Shown in pieces: positions 44,288 to 53,980 of a stretch of DNA of 64,000 nt. Source of the DNA: Oceanospirillaceae bacterium (GTDB taxonomy: Bacteria; Pseudomonadota; Gammaproteobacteria; Pseudomonadales; Balneatricaceae); NCBI GenBank assembly GCA_013215375.1, contig JABSRB010000013.1, forward strand, positions 62,001 to 126,000. The letters run 5' to 3'. The number at the start of each line of letters is the position of its first letter. Within the stretch, counting starts at the first letter, position 1. Made by a program: the position numbers and the translations under genes. The notes beneath the pieces were generated by a model. It was not told where the DNA came from. It ran no database searches and was given only the letters and a program-made list of their open reading frames with translations.

Positions 44288-44903
44288 CAATGTAACCTTT
44301 CTTAACCAGTATTTCCTTGTAGATGTAGGCGGCAATCAGCACTTTACTCTCATCTTCAAGTTCCTGAAATTGGAAGCCATGCACAAACACCCCTGGCTCA
44401 CTCATTTTGCAAGAGCGCAATACCACAGAGGTAAGCAACATTTGATCAATACCGACTAACTTGAGTCGCAGTGTCACAAAAAACTCATCACCGGGATTAC
44501 CCAGCGCACTTGGCGCTTCAATGCCCATGCCTTTCATCGAAACGTCACTGCAAAAAACAATGTTGGGTATTTCTTTTTTAAGTGCTAATTCAGGATCTTG
44601 GTATTCAATTGATACCGGAAGTTTTAGCTCTACTCGAGTATTTTTACGTATATTACTCACTTCAATATTCTTCGGGTAAGACAAGTGCCAGTAGGAAAAA
44701 GGCGCTGGCAAAATTTTGATCACCCTAGACATAAAGGTGCATATACGGCCCTCAAGCATAATATGCACTTTGATAATCACGCCTTCTAAATTAGTGGCAC
44801 TATAACCCGCGCTTCTTTTAGGGGCACTAACCATTAACGATTTTCCCTCAATAAACCCCAGTAATTCCAACGCTAACTTTCGTCTTGGCGATACCATTTC
44901 CAT
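44280..44903 (-). CDS. PilZ-domain protein with unclear start
   Basis: A 207-residue (minimum) YcgR-like protein. The C-terminal PilZ domain has the c-di-GMP motif RKNTR and the DVSMKGMG segment (pattern DxSxxG). The N-terminal YcgR-type domain is visible before it. The frame stays open and family-like (DINPTIGSKVVME) for about 165 bases upstream of the ATG at 44903, but this stretch has no ATG, GTG or TTG. An ATT at 45018-45020 with AAAGG eight bases upstream is a possible rare start. Coupled to the AcoX-type gene. Confidence 0.75.
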   Translation of the reverse strand: MEMVSPRRKLALELLGFIEGKSLMVSAPKRSAGYSATNLEGVIIKVHIMLEGRICTFMSRVIKILPAPFSYWHLSYPKNIEVSNIRKNTRVELKLPVSIEYQDPELALKKEIPNIVFCSDVSMKGMGIEAPSALGNPGDEFFVTLRLKLVGIDQMLLTSVVLRSCKMSEPGVFVHGFQFQELEDESKVLIAAYIYKEILVKKGYIDE

Positions 44904-45069
44904 AACAACTTTTGAGCCGATGGTAGGGTTTATGTCTTTTAATGATTCAACAGAAGTTGCGATGATTGTTTCCTCTAATAATGAGTTATCTAAATGTTTA
45001 AACCGAATATTGCAGCCAATAGCTTGTGCCTTTACGCTACTATCATCACTACATTGCAGGCCATACCCG

Positions 45070-46206
45070 TTAGGTTGAAAACCCTAGTTTGTGCATATCA
45101 ACAATGTTTTCTGGCTTAGTGCAGGCTAACTGCAAAGATTTAAATTCTCTGCGCATCGGATAGTGTTTACGTAGCAGATCAAACTGTTCCGCTTGATTTG
45201 ATTGATTCAACGACGCTCTTAATGCCCTGTCATCTTTAAATGGATCATAAATGAGTTTAACAATGGCAAGGGGATCAAAGTCACTATTTAGCTGCATACT
45301 CGCCACTGCCGGCAGTGGTAAATAATCTTCAAATTGACAGTTAAGCTTTTCACCGAGCAATTTAGAGAACGCTTCTTTTAGCATGTAAGTACCGCGCACT
45401 CGACCCTCTAAGGAATAACCCGCTATATGCGGTGTGGCTATCGACACAAGCTCAGCTAACTGGCTATTAACAACCGGTTCATGCTCCCAAACATCTAACA
45501 CCACCCGTACATCAGCACGCTTTTGCATAAATACCAATAAATCGTCTGCTTTGATCGCAGGACCACGCCCGGCATTTAGTAATATGGCATTGGGCTTTAA
45601 CTGTGATAACTGTGCCGCACTGATTAAATGGTGAGTGCAATGGGCACCGGTTTTAACCAGAGGCGTATGTACTGCAATGATATCAGCATGTTTAAATACG
45701 TAATCTAGATCATCAAAACCCGACTCACTTTCAGCCCTTGGCGGATCATTCAATAGAACCTTCTTGACCCCCAACACTTGTAACTTAGCCGCTAATCTTT
45801 GACCGACATTACCGACACCTATCACGGCTACTGTTTTATCACAGAGATCTTCACCACTTTGTGCTAAAAGCTCGTACAGGCAGCAGAGGTCATATTCCAC
45901 CACCGCATTTGCATTGCAACCAGGCGCACTACTAAAAGCTATGTTGTGACGCGCTAAATGTTCTAAATCAATGTGATCAGTCCCTATAGTGGCACTGCCA
46001 ACAAATTTAACGCTGCTTCCTTCCAACAGCGCTGCACTGACGTTAGTGACAGAGCGCACTAATAATACATCCACACCTTGCAGTTGTTGCGCCGTTAAAG
46101 TGCGGCCATTAACCTTGGTGACTTTTCCATACATCGAGAACATCTGCTCGGCGTAGGGGATATTTTCATCAACAACGATGTTTAATTCTGTGTTATTCAC
46201 TGCCAA
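45070..46206 (-). CDS. pdxB: Erythronate-4-phosphate dehydrogenase
   Basis: A 378-residue D-2-hydroxyacid dehydrogenase of the pyridoxal-5'-phosphate (vitamin B6) pathway. The NAD-binding VAVIGVGNVGQRLA loop, the NAGRGPAIKADDLL segment and the catalytic His in HEPVVNSQ/IATPHIAGY are visible; the C-terminal dimerisation extension typical for PdxB is present. It overlaps the upstream thioesterase gene by 14 bases. Confidence 0.95.
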   Translation of the reverse strand: MAVNNTELNIVVDENIPYAEQMFSMYGKVTKVNGRTLTAQQLQGVDVLLVRSVTNVSAALLEGSSVKFVGSATIGTDHIDLEHLARHNIAFSSAPGCNANAVVEYDLCCLYELLAQSGEDLCDKTVAVIGVGNVGQRLAAKLQVLGVKKVLLNDPPRAESESGFDDLDYVFKHADIIAVHTPLVKTGAHCTHHLISAAQLSQLKPNAILLNAGRGPAIKADDLLVFMQKRADVRVVLDVWEHEPVVNSQLAELVSIATPHIAGYSLEGRVRGTYMLKEAFSKLLGEKLNCQFEDYLPLPAVASMQLNSDFDPLAIVKLIYDPFKDDRALRASLNQSNQAEQFDLLRKHYPMRREFKSLQLACTKPENIVDMHKLGFST

Positions 46207-46594
46207 TCTCTTTCTTTAGTTTTACTATTTTTCTGGGTGATCCCGCTCCATCGATGGCGACAAAAGTAAATCGCCCTTGCGTCACTTTCAGTACTTCTTC
46301 ACTATGATGCCTCTGCACCCAAACATTGACGTTGATCGATAATGAAGTATTTCCTATGTTTGCAATATCACAATAGCAACTAACGTCATCACCGATATAA
46401 ATAGGCTTTAGAAATGTCATCGCATCAACTGCGACTGTAACGACTCTCCCCTTCACTTGATGGGCGGCGAAATTTCCGCTGGCGATATCCATTTGAGACA
46501 TAATCCAGCCGCCAAAAATATCACCATCTGGATTGGCATCGGCGGGCATCGCAATTGTTCTTAACGCGGGAATGGAACTAGGTAATAAAGACAT
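46193..46594 (-). CDS. Acyl-CoA thioesterase (YciA-like)
   Basis: A 133-residue hot-dog thioesterase. NPDGDIFGGWIMSQMD is the family signature, containing the catalytic Asp. YciA-type enzymes hydrolyse a wide range of acyl-CoAs. I start at the ATG at 46592-46594; an ATG five codons upstream is also possible. Its 3' end overlaps pdxB. Confidence 0.9.
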   Translation of the reverse strand: MSLLPSSIPALRTIAMPADANPDGDIFGGWIMSQMDIASGNFAAHQVKGRVVTVAVDAMTFLKPIYIGDDVSCYCDIANIGNTSLSINVNVWVQRHHSEEVLKVTQGRFTFVAIDGAGSPRKIVKLKKEIGSE

Positions 46595-46609
46595 AGATAA
46601 ACTCAACAT

Positions 46610-46928
46610 AAAACACTTAAATATATGTAAATCAAGATCCCGCAGTAAGCTGTGGAAGATATTTGATGATTCAGGTGATACCTAATTCATCTCTAATAAA
46701 CACGTATATTAAGTTCGCTGGAAATCTTTTAACGGCATAATCCGAAAAAAACAACGAGTGAGGAGTTTACCATTAAGGGTATGAGTATCCACTGCAAAAC
46801 ATTTAATTTGTTAAATTTAAAGAGGAATATTCATGTCGCGACGACAGCTCGCTAAACCAAGATAAATCAGCATCGATTTACCCGAGCTTCACCTATATAA
46901 ATTAGCAATAATATAACTAACAGAGCGC
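46610..46928. other. Intergenic stretch with a mini-ORF
   Basis: No normal gene is present. It contains the 10-codon frame at 46833-46865 behind a near-ideal ribosome site. The rest is A+T-rich with no repeat or terminator recognised. The MITE-like element begins at 46929. Confidence 0.5.
46833..46865 (+). pseudogene. Possible 5' remnant or leader peptide (10 codons)
   Basis: AGAGGAATATTC places a strong ribosome site before ATG, and the frame reads MSRRQLAKPR then TAA. After the stop the same frame continues ISIDLPELHLYKLAII to another TAA. This looks like the start of a gene that acquired a nonsense change, but the family is not identified. A true short leader peptide cannot be excluded. 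Confidence 0.3.
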
Positions 46929-47158
46929 TAGGAGGCTGTCCGAGAATAGCGATCGAAGCGAGACCAAGGCTATTTGAGGAAGAATTAGCGATGATTTAAG
47001 GCGAACAAATTGTCTGGAACAATTTATAATGCCAGCCCCGAAGGGGTGAGGCATAGGGATATGCCGAATAATAGCGTGCTATTTAACGAAATTGAGCGTT
47101 AAATTTAACAAATTAGACGAGTCCGCAGTAGACCAGTCTGTTCTCGGACAGTCTCCTA
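46929..47158. mobile_element. MITE-like non-autonomous element
   Basis: A 230-bp stretch bounded by 18-bp imperfect inverted repeats, TAGGAGGCTGTCCGAGAA at the left and the complement of TAGGAGACTGTCCGAGAA at the right. It codes for nothing and contains a small GCCCCGAAGGGG hairpin. No clear target duplication was found. It ends three bases beyond the stop of the GGDEF-EAL gene to its right and may provide its 3' flank. Confidence 0.7.
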
Positions 47159-47161
47159 AGA

Positions 47162-49891
47162 TCACTCCAACTCGAGTCCGAGTGATTTTTCCAACACTTG
47201 AATCGATTCTTTTTCACCCGTTGCATCACTATGAATTTTAGCGATAATGCGCGGCTGATCACGTAATAATTCTACAATGTCGTCTGCTTTTATTGGCTTG
47301 GTATAAAAATAGCCTTGACCTATATCACAAGAGAATTTTTGCAACAGTTCAATTTGATCATGATCTTCAATGCCCTCAGCCACTACTTTAAGCCCTAAAC
47401 GGTGCGCCATTTGTATCACAGATTCCGTTAACGCCGCATCTTTAGGTTTGTTGACCATATCCATAATAAAGCAGCGGTCTACTTTTAAAGTACTGACAGG
47501 AAAACGGGTTAAATAATTTAACGAGCTATAGCCAGTGCCAAAATCATCAATACTCAAAGCAATGCCCAGCGCCAAAAGTTTATCGAGAATAGGCAAAACC
47601 ACATCAAAATTTTCAGCTAACATAGTTTCAGTAATTTCTAGCTCAAGCCTCGCAGGATCAATCTCCTCGGAGAGCAAGACGTTTTCTACAATACCGACAA
47701 TGTCATCATTGGCTAGTTGTCGCATGGACAAATTAACCGCCATTGTCAATGGTTGATCAGACTCTAGCTGGAATTTTTTAAGGTCTCGACAGGCTTGGTA
47801 AATAGCAAACTCACCCATTTTTTCGATGACACCGATAGATTCAGCCGCCATGATAAATTCGTCGGGCCCTACAAACCCCAACTTAGGGCTACGCCAGCGC
47901 ATTAAAGCCTCAAAGCTACAGACGGTGTAATCCGAGATTTTGTTTTTTGTTTGATAAACCATGTATAGCTCATCATTATCCAGCGCGGTGCGAATCTCTG
48001 CTTCAAGCTCCAGTTTACGCTTGCTTCTCTCTTCAAGTTCTTCATCAAAAAAGCTGTAACAATTGCGCCCTGAGTCTTTAGAATAATAAAGCGCGATATC
48101 CGCATTTTTAAGCATGGTCACTTCATCGGAACAATCATTGGGAAAACAGGAAATACCCATGCTGACAGTGACATACAATTCCTTGCCTTCAAGCGTAATA
48201 GGGGTTGTAATCAACGCGATGATATTATTAATTAAATCAACAATTTCATCCTTTTTTTCATAAGGCATAAAAGCGAGGAACTCGTCGCCACTCATATGAC
48301 AGGCTGTTCCCTTTTGATACATAACTTGACCTAAACGCCTTGCAACCGCTTGTAACAATTGATCGCCAATGGCATGTCCGAAGCGATCGTTGACCGATTT
48401 AAAGTTATCTAAATCCAGATAAATAAGGGCGACTTGGCCATTATCCTTTCTAGACTGCAGCAGCTCCTTTTGCAGCAACAATGAGGAGTTTCGTCTATTC
48501 GGCAGGCCTGTTAAGGAGTCAAAATACGCCTGTTTATACAGCCTAGCCTCAACTTTCTTACGTTCAGTGATGTTCTGAGTGATGATGATATAACTTTCGT
48601 CTAAATCGTTTTCAACCGACATTTTACTGATTGAAAACGAAAACCACTGCTGTTGTGATTCATCACAGCGCTCGCAATACCAGTTTTCACCTAAACGTAA
48701 TGCCACTAATATTTTTTCTAAGTCAGGCTTTAATAGATCGTGAGGTTTTGAATCGACTAGAATGGTATTTGGTGCTATCTCGATAATCTGGCCGGCACCA
48801 TCGAGTAATTTTCTATTTGCATATTCAGTTACCCACCGCGAGTTAGTGACAATGACACTACTTGGGCTCGCCTCGATAGCTCTGGATAATTTAGAAACGC
48901 TATGTTGAGCGATATGTTTTTCTTCCTCAAACACATACGCTCTTCTGATACTAATTCTCAGCACTAACAAACCCAATAACGCGACCGCTAAAATAATCAG
49001 CGTGGCGAATTGCATGCGAGTAAACCAGACATCCCACAAATTACTATATTGAATTGATACAACGACATAGCCATTGAAATCAGGGACTTTTTTGGCACTA
49101 AAAAACACATCCCCATTGGCAGTGCTAACACTGCCTAAACCTACAGCATTCTCATTAATCAAGGCCAATTCAGGGATTAAATTTGGCGCAATTCTAGCGG
49201 TACCAAAGCTTTGTAAAAAAGATTTTTTCTCTGGGTAAGATGCGTAGATAAAACCTTTATCATTACTAAAAGTTACTTTGGCATTATTGATCGAAACCGC
49301 AGATTTATTCCAAACACCATCGGGCCCTATTATCTGATAGGCAGCAACCAAGTAACCTACCACAGCGTTATTATGATTATAAATAGGGACGCGCAATGGT
49401 AAGAAATGCTCGCCAAATGAACTCATACGAAAAGGAAGACCGACCGCTGATAATGCTGCTGATTCGTTTAAGAATAGTCGCCCCCAGTCTTCCCCTTCAT
49501 AATGCCCATGAGAAATAAGTACGTTACTGTTACTATCGAGCACCGCAACCGCTTTAATATATTTACTGACACGAATTAAATTATCGAGAGTCTCTTTTGC
49601 TTTCACAGAATGTGCCCGGGTGATATCAAACTGCTCAGCAGTCGATAACAACACGTCTTCTTCAAACGTTAAAAACCGCGACATAACCTCTGTTAGTGAA
49701 TTCGCATGAGGCGCGAGAGTACTCCTCGATTTTATATAAATATTATTCCAGATACTTAAGCCAACCACGATTAACGCGAGTATCATCAGTGCTACTAATC
49801 CGAAATATAGAACGCGAAACCATCGACCTTTTTTATTATTCAGGTAGTTTGGCAGTAATTTATTTCCCTGAGACGTTTCATTGTTATTCAT
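47162..49891 (-). CDS. Membrane sensor PAS-GGDEF-EAL protein
   Basis: A 909-residue protein: a transmembrane segment at about 29-50, a periplasmic sensory domain of the dCACHE type, a second segment near 297-317, a PAS domain, a GGDEF domain with the variant SGDEF at 534-538 and an EAL domain with EAL at 661-663 and DDFGTGYSSL. Both catalytic parts look intact. The product is therefore a ligand-responsive cyclic-di-GMP enzyme. The 3' end abuts the MITE-like element. Confidence 0.95.
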   Translation of the reverse strand: MNNNETSQGNKLLPNYLNNKKGRWFRVLYFGLVALMILALIVVGLSIWNNIYIKSRSTLAPHANSLTEVMSRFLTFEEDVLLSTAEQFDITRAHSVKAKETLDNLIRVSKYIKAVAVLDSNSNVLISHGHYEGEDWGRLFLNESAALSAVGLPFRMSSFGEHFLPLRVPIYNHNNAVVGYLVAAYQIIGPDGVWNKSAVSINNAKVTFSNDKGFIYASYPEKKSFLQSFGTARIAPNLIPELALINENAVGLGSVSTANGDVFFSAKKVPDFNGYVVVSIQYSNLWDVWFTRMQFATLIILAVALLGLLVLRISIRRAYVFEEEKHIAQHSVSKLSRAIEASPSSVIVTNSRWVTEYANRKLLDGAGQIIEIAPNTILVDSKPHDLLKPDLEKILVALRLGENWYCERCDESQQQWFSFSISKMSVENDLDESYIIITQNITERKKVEARLYKQAYFDSLTGLPNRRNSSLLLQKELLQSRKDNGQVALIYLDLDNFKSVNDRFGHAIGDQLLQAVARRLGQVMYQKGTACHMSGDEFLAFMPYEKKDEIVDLINNIIALITTPITLEGKELYVTVSMGISCFPNDCSDEVTMLKNADIALYYSKDSGRNCYSFFDEELEERSKRKLELEAEIRTALDNDELYMVYQTKNKISDYTVCSFEALMRWRSPKLGFVGPDEFIMAAESIGVIEKMGEFAIYQACRDLKKFQLESDQPLTMAVNLSMRQLANDDIVGIVENVLLSEEIDPARLELEITETMLAENFDVVLPILDKLLALGIALSIDDFGTGYSSLNYLTRFPVSTLKVDRCFIMDMVNKPKDAALTESVIQMAHRLGLKVVAEGIEDHDQIELLQKFSCDIGQGYFYTKPIKADDIVELLRDQPRIIAKIHSDATGEKESIQVLEKSLGLELE

Positions 49892-49951
49892 TTATCTTCG
49901 GATCCATTGTTCACAGTAAAATTCCCTTCAAAACTGACGTATGGTAATTGC

Positions 49952-50686
49952 TCAGTTCGACGCCGAAAACACTCTATCTAAGCGACACTGGTGTGATTGC
50001 ATAGATATATTTGTCACATTTTTTTCCAGCAAAGGTATAACAGCCAACTCAACCCTCGCCGCACCAACCCCTTCCTTTAATGGCGTTCGAATTATTTTCT
50101 CCTGCCACAAGTGTTTTATACGATCTTTAATCTTTAATTCAAATTCACCCTTACACATCACAGCAACCGAGCTTGCAGTGCTAGGGCCGCTAATTTCCAA
50201 ATCGATATTCATTAAGCATCCACTGATAAAAGCGGTCTTTGCCACTTTGACACAAGTCAAATCAGTATCAATAACCTTTACACCATATACATTATCGGCA
50301 GAAAAAACATTATGAGGTCTGATTTCACTCGATTTCAGGCGGGTTTTATCGATCTTTTCAGTCGTTATCGCTAGCGCCTTACCCCTATCTGCTTTTGAAA
50401 CTGCCTGTAATCGATCTCTCTTAATCCAGCCTTTGATCTGTTTACCTTCTAAGCTAAAGCTAACTTGAGCCCAGCGCCCCTGTTGTTTAATGATAACAAT
50501 ATCAGACGCAGCAAACAGGGAATGCACGATGACTGCGTTTACCTTTGGCGTTTTATATATTTTGGCCGCCTCTATCGCTATTTCATATAACTGAGCGCCA
50601 CTAACAATCCTTGTACTCACTAGCACTATACATACTAGACATAACGTCAAGGGCTTAATAACCGCCCTGATTTTCTTTCTTACCAA
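49952..50686 (-). CDS. Secreted SH3-like domain protein
   Basis: A 244-residue protein with a probable signal peptide (about 1-30). Residues 30-95 resemble a bacterial SH3 domain (AAKIYKTPKVNAVIV, WAQVSFSLEGKQIKGWIKRD). The C-terminal half has three cysteines but is not recognised. The start is TTG, without a good ribosome site, so the exact start is uncertain. It lies between the GGDEF-EAL gene and epmC on the minus strand. Confidence 0.65.
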   Translation of the reverse strand: MVRKKIRAVIKPLTLCLVCIVLVSTRIVSGAQLYEIAIEAAKIYKTPKVNAVIVHSLFAASDIVIIKQQGRWAQVSFSLEGKQIKGWIKRDRLQAVSKADRGKALAITTEKIDKTRLKSSEIRPHNVFSADNVYGVKVIDTDLTCVKVAKTAFISGCLMNIDLEISGPSTASSVAVMCKGEFELKIKDRIKHLWQEKIIRTPLKEGVGAARVELAVIPLLEKNVTNISMQSHQCRLDRVFSASN

Positions 50687-50859
50687 GAATAATAAAATAA
50701 ATTTAACACCTTACTTTTACTTACAACAGAACCCCAGATAACAACCACAACCGATAATACGACATCAATACGGTTCAACAGTCATTAGGCGGATCATTCT
50801 CTGAGTCATCACACCAATTGTGCCGAATTTTCTTTCGTTAAGAGCTCACTTTAACAAGC

Positions 50860-51450
50860 TTATTTTAATGCAAAATCTTCAGCACAAGGCAGTACTGTGG
50901 TGTATTCTTGGCATAATGCGTCAATCAAACTTTGCATTCTATTTGAGTAGCCCTGCTCTATTAATAATTGCGCTTGAACACTCACTTTCTGTTTAAAACT
51001 ATCACTAATTTGAAATCCTGCATTTAAATTGTCGGCACTAAAGTGAAACGGATGACAACAGGCAACGGAGAGGGTCCATTCAATTGCCTGAGGCAAAACC
51101 TCAACCGATTCAAACTCTTGTTGCTCTAGAAAAGTACGCCCATCCGGCTTGTACCAATAACCATAATCTTCTAATTGACGACGCGTTTTACCAGCAACTA
51201 ACCAATGACTCACTTCGTGTAATGCGCTTGAAAAAAAACCATGGGAAAATAATATTTTGTTCATCTGTGCCGCATTTTTAGCGGGCAAATATAAAGGTTC
51301 ATCTGGACTGAGTTGCAAAAGCGTTTTTTCACTTTTTAAGAATAGACCATTAAACACGCCAAGTAAGGCTTTTAACTTATTTTCTGAACTATTGAGCTTT
51401 GTCTCTGTATTCAATTTTTGTATATCTAGCACTATTGATAAACTACCCAC
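50860..51450 (-). CDS. epmC: Elongation factor P hydroxylase
   Basis: A 196-residue protein matching EpmC/YfcM, the enzyme that hydroxylates the modified lysine of EF-P. Family segments seen: ALHEVSHWLVAGK with HExxH at 78-82 and EDYGYWYKPDGRT. The E. coli protein is slightly shorter, so an internal GTG (IVLDIQ) is an alternative start. It overlaps the upstream lipoprotein gene by 19 bases. Confidence 0.9.
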   Translation of the reverse strand: MGSLSIVLDIQKLNTETKLNSSENKLKALLGVFNGLFLKSEKTLLQLSPDEPLYLPAKNAAQMNKILFSHGFFSSALHEVSHWLVAGKTRRQLEDYGYWYKPDGRTFLEQQEFESVEVLPQAIEWTLSVACCHPFHFSADNLNAGFQISDSFKQKVSVQAQLLIEQGYSNRMQSLIDALCQEYTTVLPCAEDFALK

Positions 51451-52127
51451 GCTCTTTTATTTAACCACCAAGTATCGCCAGAGCGCTGGTCAATTCTTGA
51501 CGCTACGTAACCTTTTTTATCTTGATCAGCACGAATTAAATGCACATCGTATTGAGAGATTTCCAGTTCACTTGTCTCGGCTAAAATATTCCAGCCACTG
51601 TTGTCAGCTAACCAAGTTTCACCGGTATATCTGTCATAGCGGATCAAAACCCATTGTTTGCTAGCTGTATAGCTGGAAACAATACCAAACGCCGCCTCGG
51701 GAGACGGTGATATATCCTCTAATTTTTTAAGAATGTCATTTAATGAATCGCCACCCATATTTGGAGATTTAGTCCCCTTTGAGGCCGTTCTGGCTTTATT
51801 AGTATCTGAGATTTGGCCGTTGGCTACAGATAACTGGCTCAATTGTAAGATAGTCGCTACATTGCCACTGAGTTTAATTACTTGTTCTTGTAAAGCTGTT
51901 AGCTGACCTTGAATACTCGACAGTGTATCAGGCGGTGCAATTTGATTGCCTGAGTCTTGTTGGGAAAGTGCAATGAGAGGTTTGCTGACAGAATCCACAA
52001 CAGCGCTTTGCGCGTCTGCACTATTTGTCGGTGGCGTCTCTGCGACCTCCTTTTTCGGCGCACTTGCCGCGCATCCAATCACTGTGCTGGCCAACATCAC
52101 GACACACAAAAACTTATATTTCATCAC
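51432..52127 (-). CDS. Lipoprotein with duplicated WxxD/RSGDTW motif
   Basis: A 231-residue protein with lipobox STVIGC and lipidated Cys19. A long low-complexity linker and a coiled-coil segment (IQGQLTALQEQVIKLSG) precede a C-terminal part with two copies of a strand unit, YDRYTGETWLADNSGW and IDQRSGDTWWLNKRAW. No known family was recognised. It is transcribed with epmC. Confidence 0.6.
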   Translation of the reverse strand: MMKYKFLCVVMLASTVIGCAASAPKKEVAETPPTNSADAQSAVVDSVSKPLIALSQQDSGNQIAPPDTLSSIQGQLTALQEQVIKLSGNVATILQLSQLSVANGQISDTNKARTASKGTKSPNMGGDSLNDILKKLEDISPSPEAAFGIVSSYTASKQWVLIRYDRYTGETWLADNSGWNILAETSELEISQYDVHLIRADQDKKGYVASRIDQRSGDTWWLNKRAWVVYQ

Positions 52128-52392
52128 AAAACATATCCTCTAAATTTAATCCGTTTGATTGTACTACAAGCTTTTGTTTGCGAACACCTAAAGCGTTAAC
52201 TCAGGTAATTAAGTGGCGTTAAAGTTCAATAGTTTTTCTTATCTATACACCCTTATTGCACCCTTTTTTGACGGCAATAATCAACCAAGCTAGTGATATA
52301 GTTTGCTCTACCTCAGTGACAATATATTTAGTTTTTTCGATGACTTGATTACTGCCCATCAAAGTCTTTGTGGTAATATCTGGGACCGTTTT

Positions 52393-53547
52393 ATGACTGA
52401 TATAACTGATTATATGCAAACATCTTTAACAACTAGCCAGGGCACGTTTTCCCTAAGCCGCTACCCTCTTCGCAAACATGAACAATTGCGTGCCTGGGAT
52501 GCCGCCGATGAGCTAGTACTTGAGCACGTGGCAACACTAAACACGGATGCAGCTAACAGCTCACCGAAAGTACTCATTATTAATGATCAATTTGGTGCTC
52601 TCGGCGTAGCACTGCATGCTTTTACACCGACTTTAGTAGGTGACTCTTTCATTGCCCAGCAGGCCATTGAATATAATTTAGCGCAAAACAACTTAACCGA
52701 TTTACCTTTTTTAAATTCATTGGATCCTTTATCTGGCCCCTACGACATTGTCATTATAAAAGTACAAAAAAGCTTAGCGCAACTCGAAGAGCAGCTTTAT
52801 AAATTACACCAACATTTGCACGACAATAGCATTATTATTGGTTGCGCCATGGTAAAGATGATCCACAACTCCAATATCCAATTATTTGAAAACATCATCG
52901 GCCCCACCAAAACCTCATTAGCCAAGAAAAAAGCGCGCCTTATTTTTTCTAATTTTAACAAAGGGATAAGCAGGAAACCTAATCCTTACCCTCAATCCTT
53001 CACTCTAGAGGATATTGATTGGAAAATACTTAATCACGCCAATGTTTTTTCACGGGCAAAACTAGACATCGGCTGTCGTTTTTTTATTGAGCACATTCCC
53101 AGCAGCAAGGCCTCAAGAAATATTATTGATTTAGGATGTGGCAACGGTATTGTCGGCATGGTTGCTGCGCGCAACAATCCAAATGCAACCATCCATTTTT
53201 ATGACGAATCCTACATGGCCGTGGCCAGTGCTGAATTCAATTTTCAGCAAGTATTCGGCCCCTGTAGAACAGCTAACTTTAATGTTGCAGACTGCCTTGG
53301 TTCTGCCGCTGAAGACTCCGTTGACTTGATATTAAATAACCCCCCGTTTCATCAACAAAATGCCATCGGTGATTTTATAGCTTGGCAGATGTTCAGCCAA
53401 TCCTATCGCGTTTTAGCCAGCACTGGTGAGCTGTGGGTTATAGGCAATACTCATTTAGGTTACGCGCAAAAACTAAAAAAACTCTTTGGCAATTGCCAGA
53501 AGGTTGTCAGTAATTCTAAATTTGAAATCCTACGCGCTGTTAAATAA
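52393..53547 (+). CDS. rlmG: 23S rRNA m2G1835 methyltransferase
   Basis: A 384-residue protein with two tandem methyltransferase-like domains. The catalytic C-terminal domain has IIDLGCGNGIVGM and the NPPFHQQ signature of N2-guanine methyltransferases; the segment HANVFSRAKLDIG matches E. coli RlmG. I use the ATG at 52393; the ATG at 52414 corresponds to the E. coli start. It is separated from the following dgkA by 55 bases. Confidence 0.92.
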   Translation: MTDITDYMQTSLTTSQGTFSLSRYPLRKHEQLRAWDAADELVLEHVATLNTDAANSSPKVLIINDQFGALGVALHAFTPTLVGDSFIAQQAIEYNLAQNNLTDLPFLNSLDPLSGPYDIVIIKVQKSLAQLEEQLYKLHQHLHDNSIIIGCAMVKMIHNSNIQLFENIIGPTKTSLAKKKARLIFSNFNKGISRKPNPYPQSFTLEDIDWKILNHANVFSRAKLDIGCRFFIEHIPSSKASRNIIDLGCGNGIVGMVAARNNPNATIHFYDESYMAVASAEFNFQQVFGPCRTANFNVADCLGSAAEDSVDLILNNPPFHQQNAIGDFIAWQMFSQSYRVLASTGELWVIGNTHLGYAQKLKKLFGNCQKVVSNSKFEILRAVK

Positions 53548-53602
53548 TTTACCGACAGCATTTTTAAAACTTATTAACCTTCCAGATTAATTAAGGACTT
53601 TT

Positions 53603-53980
53603 ATGAATCAGCAAATACCACCTCCAGAGACCGGCATCAAACGTATTTTTAAAGCCGCTGGATACTCATGGCAAGGCATAGTCTATGCATGGCAGAACGA
53701 AGCGGCATTTAGACAAGAGTTTGTCTTATTTGTCGTAGCTAGTATTGTAGCGATTTTTAGTAGCGTAAGCCCGGTAGAAAAGGCAGTGCTTATTGGCAGT
53801 GTGGCGATTGTCATTATTGTAGAAATTTTAAACTCAGCCATTGAAGCGGTAGTCGACAGGTTTGGTAAAGAGTTTCACCCCTTGAGCAAAGCTGCTAAAG
53901 ACATGGGCTCAGCAGCAGTATTTATTAGCTTGGCGGCTGCGGCTCTGATTTGGATGATCATATTTATCCCATTACTATAA
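53603..53980 (+). CDS. dgkA: Diacylglycerol kinase
   Basis: A 125-residue three-helix inner-membrane kinase that phosphorylates diacylglycerol in phospholipid recycling. The catalytic segment EILNSAIEAVVDR and the amphipathic N-terminal helix (RIFKAAGYSWQGI, NEAAFRQE) are visible. The length matches E. coli DgkA. ATG at 53603 with a TTAAGGA ribosome site. Confidence 0.95.
   Translation: MNQQIPPPETGIKRIFKAAGYSWQGIVYAWQNEAAFRQEFVLFVVASIVAIFSSVSPVEKAVLIGSVAIVIIVEILNSAIEAVVDRFGKEFHPLSKAAKDMGSAAVFISLAAAALIWMIIFIPLL

Noticed and set aside
43236-44459. Plus-strand frames opposite the AcoX-type gene
   Set aside because: They are Ser/Pro-rich shadows of the minus-strand gene, with no start signals.
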